14,902 bases of DNA from Dethiosulfatibacter sp. (lineage in GTDB: Bacteria > Bacillota_A > Clostridia > Tissierellales > Dethiosulfatibacteraceae). Shown in pieces: positions 1 to 6,075 of this stretch (the first letter of the stretch is position 1; every line of letters begins with the position of its first letter). Under the pieces are notes generated by a model that was not told the origin of the DNA, did not search any database, and saw only the letters and a program-made list of their open reading frames with translations. The stretch spans positions 1 to 14,902 of the forward strand of contig JAHRFV010000212.1 in the NCBI GenBank assembly GCA_019084435.1. Reading direction: 5' to 3'. The translations under genes were made by a program, and so were the position numbers.

Positions 1-27
1 ATCCAGTGTAATATTTAATTGAGCCAT
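1..27 (-). CDS. IS256-family transposase, N-terminal start only (runs off left edge)
   Basis: Only the first nine codons are in the window, read leftwards from an ATG at 25-27: MAQLNITLD. This resembles the start of clostridial IS256 (Mutator-type) DDE transposases, which commonly begin MAQ(I/L)NITLN. A good ribosome binding site (GAGGAG on the minus strand) precedes the ATG with nine bases between. A terminal inverted repeat at 114-137 lies the expected short distance upstream. Whether the rest of the transposase is intact cannot be seen. The identification rests on the short peptide plus the terminal repeat, each weak alone but consistent together. Confidence 0.6.
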
Positions 28-113
28 TTTGTTCATCTCCTCAGTTAGGTATTTGGGTAGTACTTATATTTTAACCGAGGACGAGCATTTTGGCTCATTT
101 TTATTTGAAGTTT

Positions 114-137
114 CTTTTTACACCATTATACGGACTT
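114..137 (-). repeat. IS256-type terminal inverted repeat (5' end of the element on the left)
   Basis: Read on the minus strand this begins AAGTCCGTATAATGGTGTAA, close to the ends of clostridial IS256 elements. It matches the repeat at 14767-14790 (plus strand) at 17 of the first 21 positions. The element extends left from about base 137. The leader between this repeat and the transposase start contains a small GAGC/GCTC hairpin near 83-96. Confidence 0.6.
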
Positions 138-181
138 TATCCAAAGAAAGGAAAATATAATCCAATCACCTATTAAAGGAT

Positions 182-225
182 AATTAGATTATACGAGTAC
201 AAATGATTTCGATTATCTAATTTTT
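182..225 (+). terminator. Weak hairpin with short T run between IS256 end and abiE
   Basis: AATTAGAT (182-189) pairs with ATCTAATT (215-222), with partial further pairing inwards, and five T residues follow on the plus strand (221-225). It is AT-rich and has a long loop, so it may be only a weak terminator or chance. There is no T run on the minus strand, so it does not clearly end the abiE transcript. The rest of 138-265 shows nothing recognisable. Confidence 0.25.
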
Positions 226-265
226 GTATATTAAGTATATTAAGTTAAATATTTCTGTTGCTTTT

Positions 266-1105
266 TTAAATATATGTTAAAATATCTTTTAAAATATTCA
301 CAATTTCATCAAATCGAATACCTTCTGCGTAAGAAAATTTCCTAGTATATGACTCCCATATTTCTTTTAGATACTCACTTTCCTCTATGTCTCTTAGATA
401 TTTATCCTTGTTAGTTAAATATACCAACGTATTTCTTGCTTCAGCTTTTTTTCGAATTGCATTTCCTAAACTTGTAAAATCTATATCCCTTTTTCTAAGC
501 TTCAAAAGAATATATACATCATAATAGTCTCTAGCTCTTGTATTAGCTACATTACGAGCTAAAATAGATTCAATTTTCTCTGCAAGTATTGTGTTTAAAT
601 TGTAAGCTTTTATTAAGATATCACGTTCTTCGAACATTAATCTAAAAGGATATTCAATTTCACCTGGAATAATTACATCTCCTGTCGTAATGTCAATTTT
701 TATATTTACTATGATAGTAAAGAATTTAACTTCAACAGAAACTCTAAAATCGTCATAATCACTAACATCATGGATATTTTTAATGTTTTTAAGTTTAAAT
801 TTCACATTATCATCAAGATCTATCGTCATTATCTCATTTAAAATTTTTTCTACAATTTCTTTATTAACTGGAATACCTTTTATTGTAGTATCCATATCCA
901 TTGTGCTTCTCATATTAATCCCAATCATAGCTGCAATCAGAAATCCACCTTTAAGAATAAGATTATCTTTATATTTAGATACTGCAATTCTTTCTAAAAA
1001 TCTCTCCATCATAAAATTTTGAAGTACGGTATTGGCTACGAGATTGTTTTCCTTAACAATATTATTGATCCAATCTTTTAACTGTCTAGAACTTCCAAAT
1101 TTCAT
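266..1105 (-). CDS. abiEii: AbiEii nucleotidyltransferase toxin of an AbiE (type IV) toxin-antitoxin system
   Basis: This 279-residue protein has the layout of the AbiEii/DUF1814 family of the DNA polymerase beta nucleotidyltransferase superfamily. Motif I is visible as LKGGF (51-55) followed by STMDMD (67-72), where D70 and D72 would bind metal. A second motif, KIDITTGD, lies at 136-143. The third is LAEKIESILAR (174-184), followed by RARDYYD (190-196). All four blocks are present, so the enzyme looks active. Known family members block growth by acting on nucleic acid, for example by adding nucleotides to tRNA acceptor stems, and some give phage abortive infection. The start overlaps the antitoxin stop by four bases (ATGA). 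A GGAGG site seven bases upstream, inside the end of abiEi, sets the start and implies translational coupling. Confidence 0.9.
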   Translation of the reverse strand: MKFGSSRQLKDWINNIVKENNLVANTVLQNFMMERFLERIAVSKYKDNLILKGGFLIAAMIGINMRSTMDMDTTIKGIPVNKEIVEKILNEIMTIDLDDNVKFKLKNIKNIHDVSDYDDFRVSVEVKFFTIIVNIKIDITTGDVIIPGEIEYPFRLMFEERDILIKAYNLNTILAEKIESILARNVANTRARDYYDVYILLKLRKRDIDFTSLGNAIRKKAEARNTLVYLTNKDKYLRDIEESEYLKEIWESYTRKFSYAEGIRFDEIVNILKDILTYI

Positions 1106-1698
1106 TTTAGAACCTCCATGTAATTTCGGACTAAATCTTTGATATTAAAAATTTCAGCATATTCTAATAATTTAGCATAATCTGCTCCTGGAATTTTTAA
1201 ATATCGCTTAACTGCTTCTGTTACTAAATCCAAATCTAGCTTATCTTTTTTTTTCAAACAGTCACAAATGGTTCTTTCTTTATCGTATACACTAACTTGA
1301 TGACCAAAAGGAGTCTCCATCTTAATTTTTCCAATAGTATGAAGTTTTTCAGAGATATAAAAAAATTTATATTTTCTTTTTTCTTTTAAAAGTCTTGTAT
1401 TATATCCAGATGGAATTGTCATCATAATCTTCAAAGGTGTCCTATCTGTTAAATCATGAAAATATAGTGCAGTCTCATGTGAAAGGATCCCTTTTTTACA
1501 TCTGAACTGAGATAAAAAATAATCATCTTCCATTTGATTAGTATCCACATACAAACCTTGCTTTAGTTTTTCAATTTCACCAACTCGAGACATGCGCTGC
1601 AAAGTTTTATAAGCTACGCCTGCTTCTTTAGCTTCGCCAGATGTTAAAATCCCGTTGTTTTCTTTTAACAATTCAATTACCTTGTCCTTTTGAGTCAT
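1102..1698 (-). CDS. abiEi: AbiEi antitoxin / autorepressor
   Basis: A 198-residue protein with an N-terminal winged helix-turn-helix (about 1-50, including TSGEAKEAGVAYKTLQRM) and the block ILSHETALYFHDLTDRTP (71-88), which is characteristic of AbiEi antitoxins. A second typical stretch, KERTICDCL, lies around 130-140. In known AbiE systems this protein neutralises the toxin without stable binding (type IV) and represses its own operon by binding inverted repeats cooperatively. Two such repeats lie directly upstream (1731-1758 and 1814-1841), and the promoter is embedded in the first. An AGGTGA ribosome site precedes the ATG. It is the first gene of the operon and overlaps abiEii by four bases. 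Length and order match the family. Confidence 0.9.
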   Translation of the reverse strand: MTQKDKVIELLKENNGILTSGEAKEAGVAYKTLQRMSRVGEIEKLKQGLYVDTNQMEDDYFLSQFRCKKGILSHETALYFHDLTDRTPLKIMMTIPSGYNTRLLKEKRKYKFFYISEKLHTIGKIKMETPFGHQVSVYDKERTICDCLKKKDKLDLDLVTEAVKRYLKIPGADYAKLLEYAEIFNIKDLVRNYMEVLK

Positions 1699-1730
1699 AA
1701 AATCACCTACTAACTTTAATTGTTATATTC

Positions 1731-1758
1731 GTTCGTAAATATAATATCATTTACGAAC
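1731..1758. promoter_or_regulatory. AbiEi operator candidate IR1 (perfect 10-bp arms)
   Basis: GTTCGTAAAT (1731-1740) and its exact reverse complement (1749-1758) flank an 8-base spacer, ATAATATC. The spacer contains the -10 box of the abiE promoter, so a bound repressor would occlude RNA polymerase. Role inferred from the known AbiEi autoregulation model. Confidence 0.75.
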
Positions 1759-1769
1759 CATTATGGCAA
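1741..1769 (-). promoter_or_regulatory. abiE promoter
   Basis: On the minus strand TTGCCA (1769-1764) is followed by 17 bases and TATTAT (1746-1741), each one mismatch from the sigma-A consensus. It lies about 45 bases upstream of the abiEi start. Confidence 0.7.
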
Positions 1770-1813
1770 CAATTATTAGATATGAATTTTATTTGATTAC
1801 TATAGTCATATTT

Positions 1814-1841
1814 GCTCGTAAATATAATATCATATACGAAC
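1814..1841. promoter_or_regulatory. AbiEi operator candidate IR2 (imperfect copy of IR1)
   Basis: This has the same architecture and the same 8-base centre ATAATATC as IR1, with two mismatches between its arms. Looser pairing extends outwards (AGTCATA at 1804-1810 against TATGACT at 1845-1851). It lies 83 bases from IR1, close to a whole number of helical turns, so the two sites would face the same side of DNA. This fits cooperative binding as described for other AbiE operators. Confidence 0.7.
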
Positions 1842-1975
1842 TATTATGACTTTTATATCTATTCAGATCAGGATAATCTTCGGTGCATTTCGGTGCATAT
1901 CATTCATCGTAATCGAAAAATTTCTCTGTTTTCATCTTGAACTTAGTCTCAAAAAACACGAAAACAACGAATTTC

Positions 1976-2155
1976 GGCGGTGGGAGAAACTACTTCGCCT
2001 AAAGGCTCGTACTTTTACACGTCGCTTCGCTCCTCTCGCTTTGTCCTAAAACCTGCATTCAGCAGCTTTTACTCGGTCGCGCCCTCTCAGGGTTCGACTC
2101 CCTTCCAATCAAAAAGTCAAAAAAACACCTTTTCAGGTGTCTTGTCGACTTTTTG
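1976..2155. other. GC-richer block of hairpins with a tRNA T-arm-like motif (possible structured RNA)
   Basis: Several local pairings are visible. GGCG (1976-1979) can pair with CGCC (1996-1999). AAAACCTGC (2048-2056) pairs with GCAGCTTTT (2062-2070) with one mismatch. AGGG-TTCGACT-CCCT (2089-2103) looks like a tRNA T-arm with a 7-base loop. A long hairpin closes it: outer arms 2110-2118 and 2147-2155, inner arms 2125-2130 and 2135-2140. I could not find an acceptor stem, anticodon arm or CCA, so it is not a complete tRNA. It could be a small RNA, a remnant, or only a structured end of a mobile element. Confidence 0.35.
2119..2140 (-). terminator. Rho-independent terminator, minus strand
   Basis: On the minus strand ACACCT, a GAAA loop and AGGTGT (2140 to 2125) are followed by six T residues. 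It is compact and convincing, but no intact minus-strand gene now ends at it, so it may have served a lost gene in the 2160-2700 region. Confidence 0.65.
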
Positions 2156-2264
2156 TCTAATCACTCAAAAATTGATACAATTTGGCTATATTCGATTAAC
2201 GCTAAAAGGTTTGGATTAACGCCAAATTGTTTGAATATCGCTAAAAGGTGCATCGGAGTCTTTA

Positions 2265-2392
2265 ATATACCCTATAAAATGGACAGTGAAAAGCATAGAA
2301 ACCATTATTGTGGACATGTCAAAATAGCAGACCCTTGTTTGTGGACACTTGTTGGTATAAACTAAAATTAAGCATTTTACGAAGGGGTACAT
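2265..2392 (+). mobile_element. IS150-group (IS3 family) left end and leader
   Basis: ATACCCTATAAAATGGACAG resembles the ends of IS150-group elements (ACCC followed by an A/T stretch and TGGACA). The leader runs to a good ribosome site, GAAGGGG, ahead of the ATG at 2393. Related ends recur at 2531-2588 and 7773-7808. Confidence 0.5.
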
Positions 2393-2530
2393 ATGAATAG
2401 AAAAACATTTACACCAGATGAATTATTGCAGAAACAGCAAAATCGTTATGTCAAGAGTGCTACATCAAATTCAAATCGTTTCATATTTGCTTTTAAAGAG
2501 AAGTTTTTGGAGCAGTATGAAAAATATAAT
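2393..2530 (+). pseudogene. IS3-family OrfA transposase, N-terminal fragment
   Basis: The ATG at 2393 has a GAAGGGG ribosome site six bases upstream. The first 46 codons (starting MNRKTFTPDELLQ, with YVKSATSNSNRF and an EKFLEQYE stretch) resemble the start of the helix-turn-helix OrfA protein of IS150-group IS3 elements. At about codon 46 the sequence switches into a second IS end, and the frame then runs through non-homologous codons to 2659. The helix-turn-helix core and all of OrfB are missing, so it cannot support transposition. Family assignment is by resemblance only. Confidence 0.5.
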
Positions 2531-2588
2531 ATACCCTATAGAATGGGCAGCAAAAAGTTTAGAAACCCTTATTGTGTACACGTCAACT
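2531..2588 (+). mobile_element. Second IS150-group end, nested in the OrfA fragment
   Basis: ATACCCTATAGAATGGGCAG and the following 38 bases parallel the end and leader at 2269-2322, including the TTATTGTG(G/T)ACA stretch. It has the same orientation as the first copy. No transposase start follows. Bases 2589-2704 hold only a weak GGGGAT/ATCCCC hairpin (about 2661-2685). Confidence 0.45.
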
Positions 2589-2704
2589 CATTGTTATATT
2601 TCCTTAAACAGGTGCGGTATCACATTAGTCTTATACAATTTAATAAATTGGACTATTAAAGGGGATATCTCTCGATTCCATCCCCGTCTAAATTAATTAT
2701 TATC

Positions 2705-2994
2705 CTATATTCTTTTAAGAGGTGATGAGCTACTATTATCAATAATTGACCATAGACCTGTGTCAATATTTCTCGTTAAATAAAAATATTGTTCAAGATT
2801 CCCGTCATCCATAAATGTTTTAGTATGATCGTATTCAATATCATAGCTTGCTCTAACAACAAGAAAATTCTCTGTCAAATATTGGTCTGTCCATCCTCTC
2901 TTGTCAGCAAGCTCACTACCTTTATAATTTTCAGTTTGACGTTGAGTTTCTGCATCATCGACTACCGCTCCTAAAAATCTCACTGAAATTGTAT
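2705..2994 (-). pseudogene. C-terminal fragment of a hypothetical protein (DUF4829-like?)
   Basis: The readable frame runs upstream of any normal start to a stop near 2995, giving about 95 residues. The first in-frame start candidate is GTG at 2981-2983, which has no ribosome binding site. The protein has the look of a C-terminal domain: alternating hydrophobic strands (YYTISVRFLG, FLVVRASYDIEYD, QYFYLTRN) and an ending GLWSIIDNSSSSPLKRI. This resembles the tail of small secreted Firmicute domains such as DUF4829, but that is a weak resemblance. The upstream part is absent; bases 2995-3127 contain only an AATATTGG(T/C)GA direct repeat. Most likely a truncated remnant. Confidence 0.4.
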
Positions 2995-3127
2995 AGTACC
3001 GTTTCCGCTCGGGTAATGATTAAAATTTCTACAACCGTTAATTTCACAATATTTACAAGCAACTTATATACTTATCGCCAATATTATGCTCGTCACCAAT
3101 ATTTAGAAACTACTTAGGATACTAACT

Positions 3128-5224
3128 TCATGATTTATCAATTGTATTAGAAGGGAGCACAATTGAAGCATTAATTACCTGTATTGCTCTTACTTGAGCT
3201 CTAGTGTAACTTCTAACAGCTTTTGAAATTCCATATATAGAATTATTTTTACTTAACACATCTTCGGCTTTTTTGTATTCCTCTTCAGCAATATTTATCA
3301 AATTGAATAAAGGCTTGTAAGCATAATCGTATTCTTTTAGATTTGCATGCTTCTCCTTAGCGCATTTTATATTTTCCAGTGCCTTTATCTTTGTGTATTC
3401 CAGGACAGATTCAGGAGATGAATCCAGCTTGATTTCCCAAAAAGCATTGGTTTCATTGTAAATTGGAATTGCGGAACTTGGCATCATTGGCGCTAATCCC
3501 CTCTTAGCTGGACCAGTACACAAGCAATACAACCCTTCACCGGGTTTTGTAACAACTGTCATTGCATTTGAAGCGTGCCCGGTTGAGATTTCCCCCCATT
3601 TCCCAGTTTTTGTGTATTCTTTTGTTATTTTATTCCATTTTCCTTCAGGTATAGTTCCTCCATTTCTATACAACATTTTCATATAATCAATATCAATTTC
3701 TCCAAACCCTTTGCTCATCATTTGATAGAAATATTTGTTCCTTTCACAACTATTTGAATATGCAAACATCATTCCTTTTCTCAGCATATCACTGACACTA
3801 ATTCTTCCACTAAAATATGCCAAAAACAGCCCTATCGATTTTGTCATTCCAACTTTAACTTTTGGTGTCCATCCTCCATGCTCATCCCATATCCATTCAT
3901 TTTTATTCTTACTCATCCATTCGCAGTCTATTGCATTTGGGTGAGCCACACTATTGTTGGCATAAAGAAAATCTTTCTCCCCCAATATGCCTGCTTCCCG
4001 GATTGCTTCCGGTTCTTTTCTTCCTTCTATAATATAAGCATAGCTTTCATCAGCATAAAATCCACCAACTGTTGCCTGATCCCCTAATCCTATGTCACCA
4101 ATCGGCCATGATAATTCCATTTCTCTTGCTTGTTCGGCTTTTTCACAAAACCTTAAGCAATGGATTACAGAGGCAGCTCTCCTGATTCCATAATCCCAAT
4201 ATTTTCTTGGTTCCAGAAATTTTGGTCCGCCCCCATGATGAACATACACAAGTCCTTTATTATTCATGGCAGGATGTCCAAAAAACCAAACTACACCGCC
4301 CCCTGGAATTTCACCAGTTGCACCGAACGTACTGTAAATGAAATTATTACCTTTATCAGGAAAAGCTACTATAGTTACCTGGTATCCCAGTTCGTGATCG
4401 CCTGTTGAACCTGTTATCAATTTACCGTCCTTCGTTGCCTTACCCCAAGCCGCAACACCCGAACACGCCAACGGAGGCAATTCCGGCAATCCTCCTGTGT
4501 CCAAAAAATCCTTTGCAGGTTCTTTTATTCCGACCCACAATCTTAGAACATCCTCATAAGACATTTCAATCCCTAATTCTTTTGTACCAGCAGACCACCC
4601 TTTGCAAAAATCCGTTAACCATGGAGTGTACTTATCATGTTGTTCTTCCCATTTTTTTAGTTCAAGCATCTCCTTTTCTGTGTACTTATGCCCAGTTCTT
4701 CTTTTCAAAATCCAATCGCCAAAAATTTCTACTAGTTGTTTTGCATATTGTAAACCCATCTGAAAGTCATCGCCTTGCAAAATTACAATAGGTGTTATCT
4801 CAGGTACCAATGGAACATCATCTGCAAAAATAATTTCAGTTCCTTTACTGTCAAGTACCGAAGGAGTATACTTAACAGGCGTGTTATCCGGCATTTTTAT
4901 TTTTTTTAGCAACTCTTCTGCCATTCTATCTGCTCTCTTAAACCCCATAGAAGACTTTTTCCAATCATCCTTTGAACCTGATTGTGATGCTACTGTGGCA
5001 TACCATTTGCCTTTGTAATATTCTATCATTGCCTGATTATATTCCTTAACTCTTATTGTATAGTAAGGATTTTCGTATTTCATTTTCCCAATTTCAATAT
5101 TTGAAAGGTATATCTTGTTTTTAATTGGATCCTTAATTTTTGCAGCTTTAATTATGCCAATATTTTTAATTCCATATTTGATTATGTTAATAATCCCATT
5201 GTTTTTTGAGGTTTTACTTCTCAT
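3128..5224 (-). CDS. C45-type autoproteolytic acyltransferase/hydrolase (long form)
   Basis: The start at 5224 is chosen because GGAGGTG lies seven bases upstream; this gives 698 residues. The centre matches the C45 / acyl-CoA:6-aminopenicillanate acyltransferase-like branch of the Ntn hydrolases. PLACSGVAAWGKATKDGKLI spans about 251-270, and C254 would be both the self-cleavage site and the nucleophile. Downstream are STGDHELGYQ, FGATGEIPGGG, NNKGLVYVHHGGG and a GHASNAMTVV stretch. These enzymes cut or transfer amide-linked acyl groups (penicillins, N-acyl amino acids, peptides). There is no signal peptide or membrane segment, so it is probably cytoplasmic. Bacterial family members are often 350-400 residues; here about 250 residues precede the nucleophile. 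The start overlaps the stop of the upstream regulator by 11 bases, implying coupled translation. Substrate unknown. Confidence 0.8.
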   Translation of the reverse strand: MRSKTSKNNGIINIIKYGIKNIGIIKAAKIKDPIKNKIYLSNIEIGKMKYENPYYTIRVKEYNQAMIEYYKGKWYATVASQSGSKDDWKKSSMGFKRADRMAEELLKKIKMPDNTPVKYTPSVLDSKGTEIIFADDVPLVPEITPIVILQGDDFQMGLQYAKQLVEIFGDWILKRRTGHKYTEKEMLELKKWEEQHDKYTPWLTDFCKGWSAGTKELGIEMSYEDVLRLWVGIKEPAKDFLDTGGLPELPPLACSGVAAWGKATKDGKLITGSTGDHELGYQVTIVAFPDKGNNFIYSTFGATGEIPGGGVVWFFGHPAMNNKGLVYVHHGGGPKFLEPRKYWDYGIRRAASVIHCLRFCEKAEQAREMELSWPIGDIGLGDQATVGGFYADESYAYIIEGRKEPEAIREAGILGEKDFLYANNSVAHPNAIDCEWMSKNKNEWIWDEHGGWTPKVKVGMTKSIGLFLAYFSGRISVSDMLRKGMMFAYSNSCERNKYFYQMMSKGFGEIDIDYMKMLYRNGGTIPEGKWNKITKEYTKTGKWGEISTGHASNAMTVVTKPGEGLYCLCTGPAKRGLAPMMPSSAIPIYNETNAFWEIKLDSSPESVLEYTKIKALENIKCAKEKHANLKEYDYAYKPLFNLINIAEEEYKKAEDVLSKNNSIYGISKAVRSYTRAQVRAIQVINASIVLPSNTIDKS

Positions 5225-5714
5225 TAATAACACCTCCAATATCCTTATAGTTTTTCCATCTTTCAATTAATAAAGGAATTTCATTCTCAAAAAAAACATA
5301 AAACTTATCCAGTTCTTCAATTCTCAATGATAGTTCGTTAGGTTTATCATTTAATAATGAATGTCCCTCTTTTAAAATTTCTCTTACAACAACAAGATTC
5401 TTCAGCCTTAACCAAAACAAATCCTCCCACCCTTTACAATTAATTCGATAGAGTTTAGAGCGTATTCCCGGCAAAGTAAACTCCTCAATTATCTTGAATT
5501 GTGTCAACATCCGCAGCATTGAACTGGCTGAGCCTTTTGCTATTTTCAGGTAATCAACTATCTGCTGCTGGCTCTGTTCAGGAGGATCACATATTAGTAA
5601 ATAAGCGAAAATCCTTCCAGCAATCCTTGGAAACTTACTGTGTTTTTCAAAAAATAACCCTAGTTTTTCAATGAATATTGCTTCTTTATTTTCATCATTC
5701 ATATGTAATTTCAT
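5214..5714 (-). CDS. GbsR/MarR-like transcriptional regulator
   Basis: A 166-residue protein with a winged helix-turn-helix at about 30-80 (RIFAYLLICDPPEQSQQQIVDYL, then IAKGSASSMLRMLTQFKIIEEF and a basic wing GIRSKLYRI). A helical C-terminal part typical of GbsR-type MarR relatives follows, probably for dimer formation. Two starts are possible: 5714, where AAAGGA almost touches the ATG, or 5702 (MNDENKEA), with AAAGGA 12 bases upstream; neither spacing is ideal. It heads a two-gene unit with the C45 enzyme and overlaps it by 11 bases, so it probably controls it. Two perfect palindromes in its promoter region (5721-5732 and 5761-5779) suggest autoregulation. Effector unknown. Confidence 0.8.
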   Translation of the reverse strand: MKLHMNDENKEAIFIEKLGLFFEKHSKFPRIAGRIFAYLLICDPPEQSQQQIVDYLKIAKGSASSMLRMLTQFKIIEEFTLPGIRSKLYRINCKGWEDLFWLRLKNLVVVREILKEGHSLLNDKPNELSLRIEELDKFYVFFENEIPLLIERWKNYKDIGGVINEK

Positions 5715-5720
5715 TCCTTT

Positions 5721-5732
5721 CAGTAATTACTG
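5721..5732. promoter_or_regulatory. Perfect 12-bp palindrome upstream of the gbsR-like gene
   Basis: CAGTAATTACTG lies between the -10 box and the ribosome binding site, where a bound regulator would block elongation. It is a candidate operator for the gene's own product. Confidence 0.5.
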
Positions 5733-5744
5733 AACTATATGAAA

Positions 5745-5773
5745 ATAATACTCCTATTTTTTTCTATTGTCAA
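5745..5773 (-). promoter_or_regulatory. Promoter of the gbsR-like / C45 operon
   Basis: On the minus strand a consensus TTGACA (5773-5768) is followed by 17 bases and TATTAT (5750-5745). It is one of the best sigma-A promoters in the window. Confidence 0.8.
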
Positions 5774-5779
5774 TAGAAA
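5761..5779. promoter_or_regulatory. Inverted repeat over the -35 box
   Basis: TTTCTATTG (5761-5769) and its exact complement CAATAGAAA (5771-5779) flank a single base. The repeat covers the -35 box completely, as expected for a repressor site. Confidence 0.6.
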
Positions 5780-5858
5780 GTTACTTCCTCCTGTGATTCC
5801 TTCTGAATTTTCACTCTCAAACACCGGAAATCCTTTATTTCAAGGCTTTTCTACACAC

Positions 5859-5924
5859 TCATTTTTCAACCCTTGACAGCAATACCACCATCTCAACATG
5901 CATTGAGTAGACAATAATGATGTT
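5859..5924 (-). pseudogene. C-terminal scrap resembling a RlmD/RumA-type 23S rRNA methyltransferase
   Basis: Reading leftwards, the frame gives MHVEMVVLLSRVEK followed by TGA (5859-5861). Clostridial RlmD/RumA-type uracil-5 methyltransferases end with HVETVVLLSR and a short basic tail, so this looks like the last 20 or so codons of one. Nothing upstream in this frame continues the similarity. Bases 5780-5858 show nothing recognisable. Confidence 0.4.
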
Positions 5925-5999
5925 GCAAAGACTTTATTCGGCAAATGTCGGTTTATCTTATAATATTCTGATACTATGGGACGTTTTTTATATACTATC

Positions 6000-6028
6000 T
6001 TTACTTTTATATACAGTAGATATATAGT
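6000..6028 (+). promoter_or_regulatory. Candidate promoter of the PD40 gene
   Basis: TTTACT (6000-6005), 17 bases, then TATAGT (6023-6028). The -35 box is weak (four of six) and the -10 box good (five of six). It lies about 48 bases before the chosen start. Confidence 0.45.
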
Positions 6029-6075
6029 GAAATTATGAAACATTAGAAGCAGTAATGTATAAAAAAGGATTAGAA

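Larger units (their letters stand above)
1881..2322. repeat. Dispersed repeat unit, copy R1 (with insert), ending in an IS150-group end
   Basis: This segment shares long stretches with 7544-7808. Shared blocks include the tandem CGGTGCATTTCGGTGCA (1881-1897), a CTTAGTCTCAAAAAA block near 1941-1956, the GTCTAATCACTCAAA block near 2155-2169, and the run from GATACAATTTGG through the IS end. R1 differs by an insert of about 150 bases with several potential hairpins (1976-2146) and by a 20-base internal duplication near 2194-2214. No protein is encoded. Origin unknown; it behaves like decayed mobile DNA. Confidence 0.7.

Noticed and set aside
2089..2103. tRNA or tmRNA gene suggested by GGTTCGACTCCC
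   Set aside because: Only a T-arm-like hairpin is present; no acceptor stem, anticodon arm, tag-coding frame or CCA end could be found around it.
4405..4791. 128-codon plus-strand frame opposite the C45 gene
   Set aside because: It lies wholly inside a well-supported gene on the other strand and its product is low-complexity with no recognisable domain.
5840..6043. 67-codon minus-strand frame in the intergenic region
   Set aside because: No ribosome site or family resemblance; the RlmD-like tail lies in a different frame of the same DNA.
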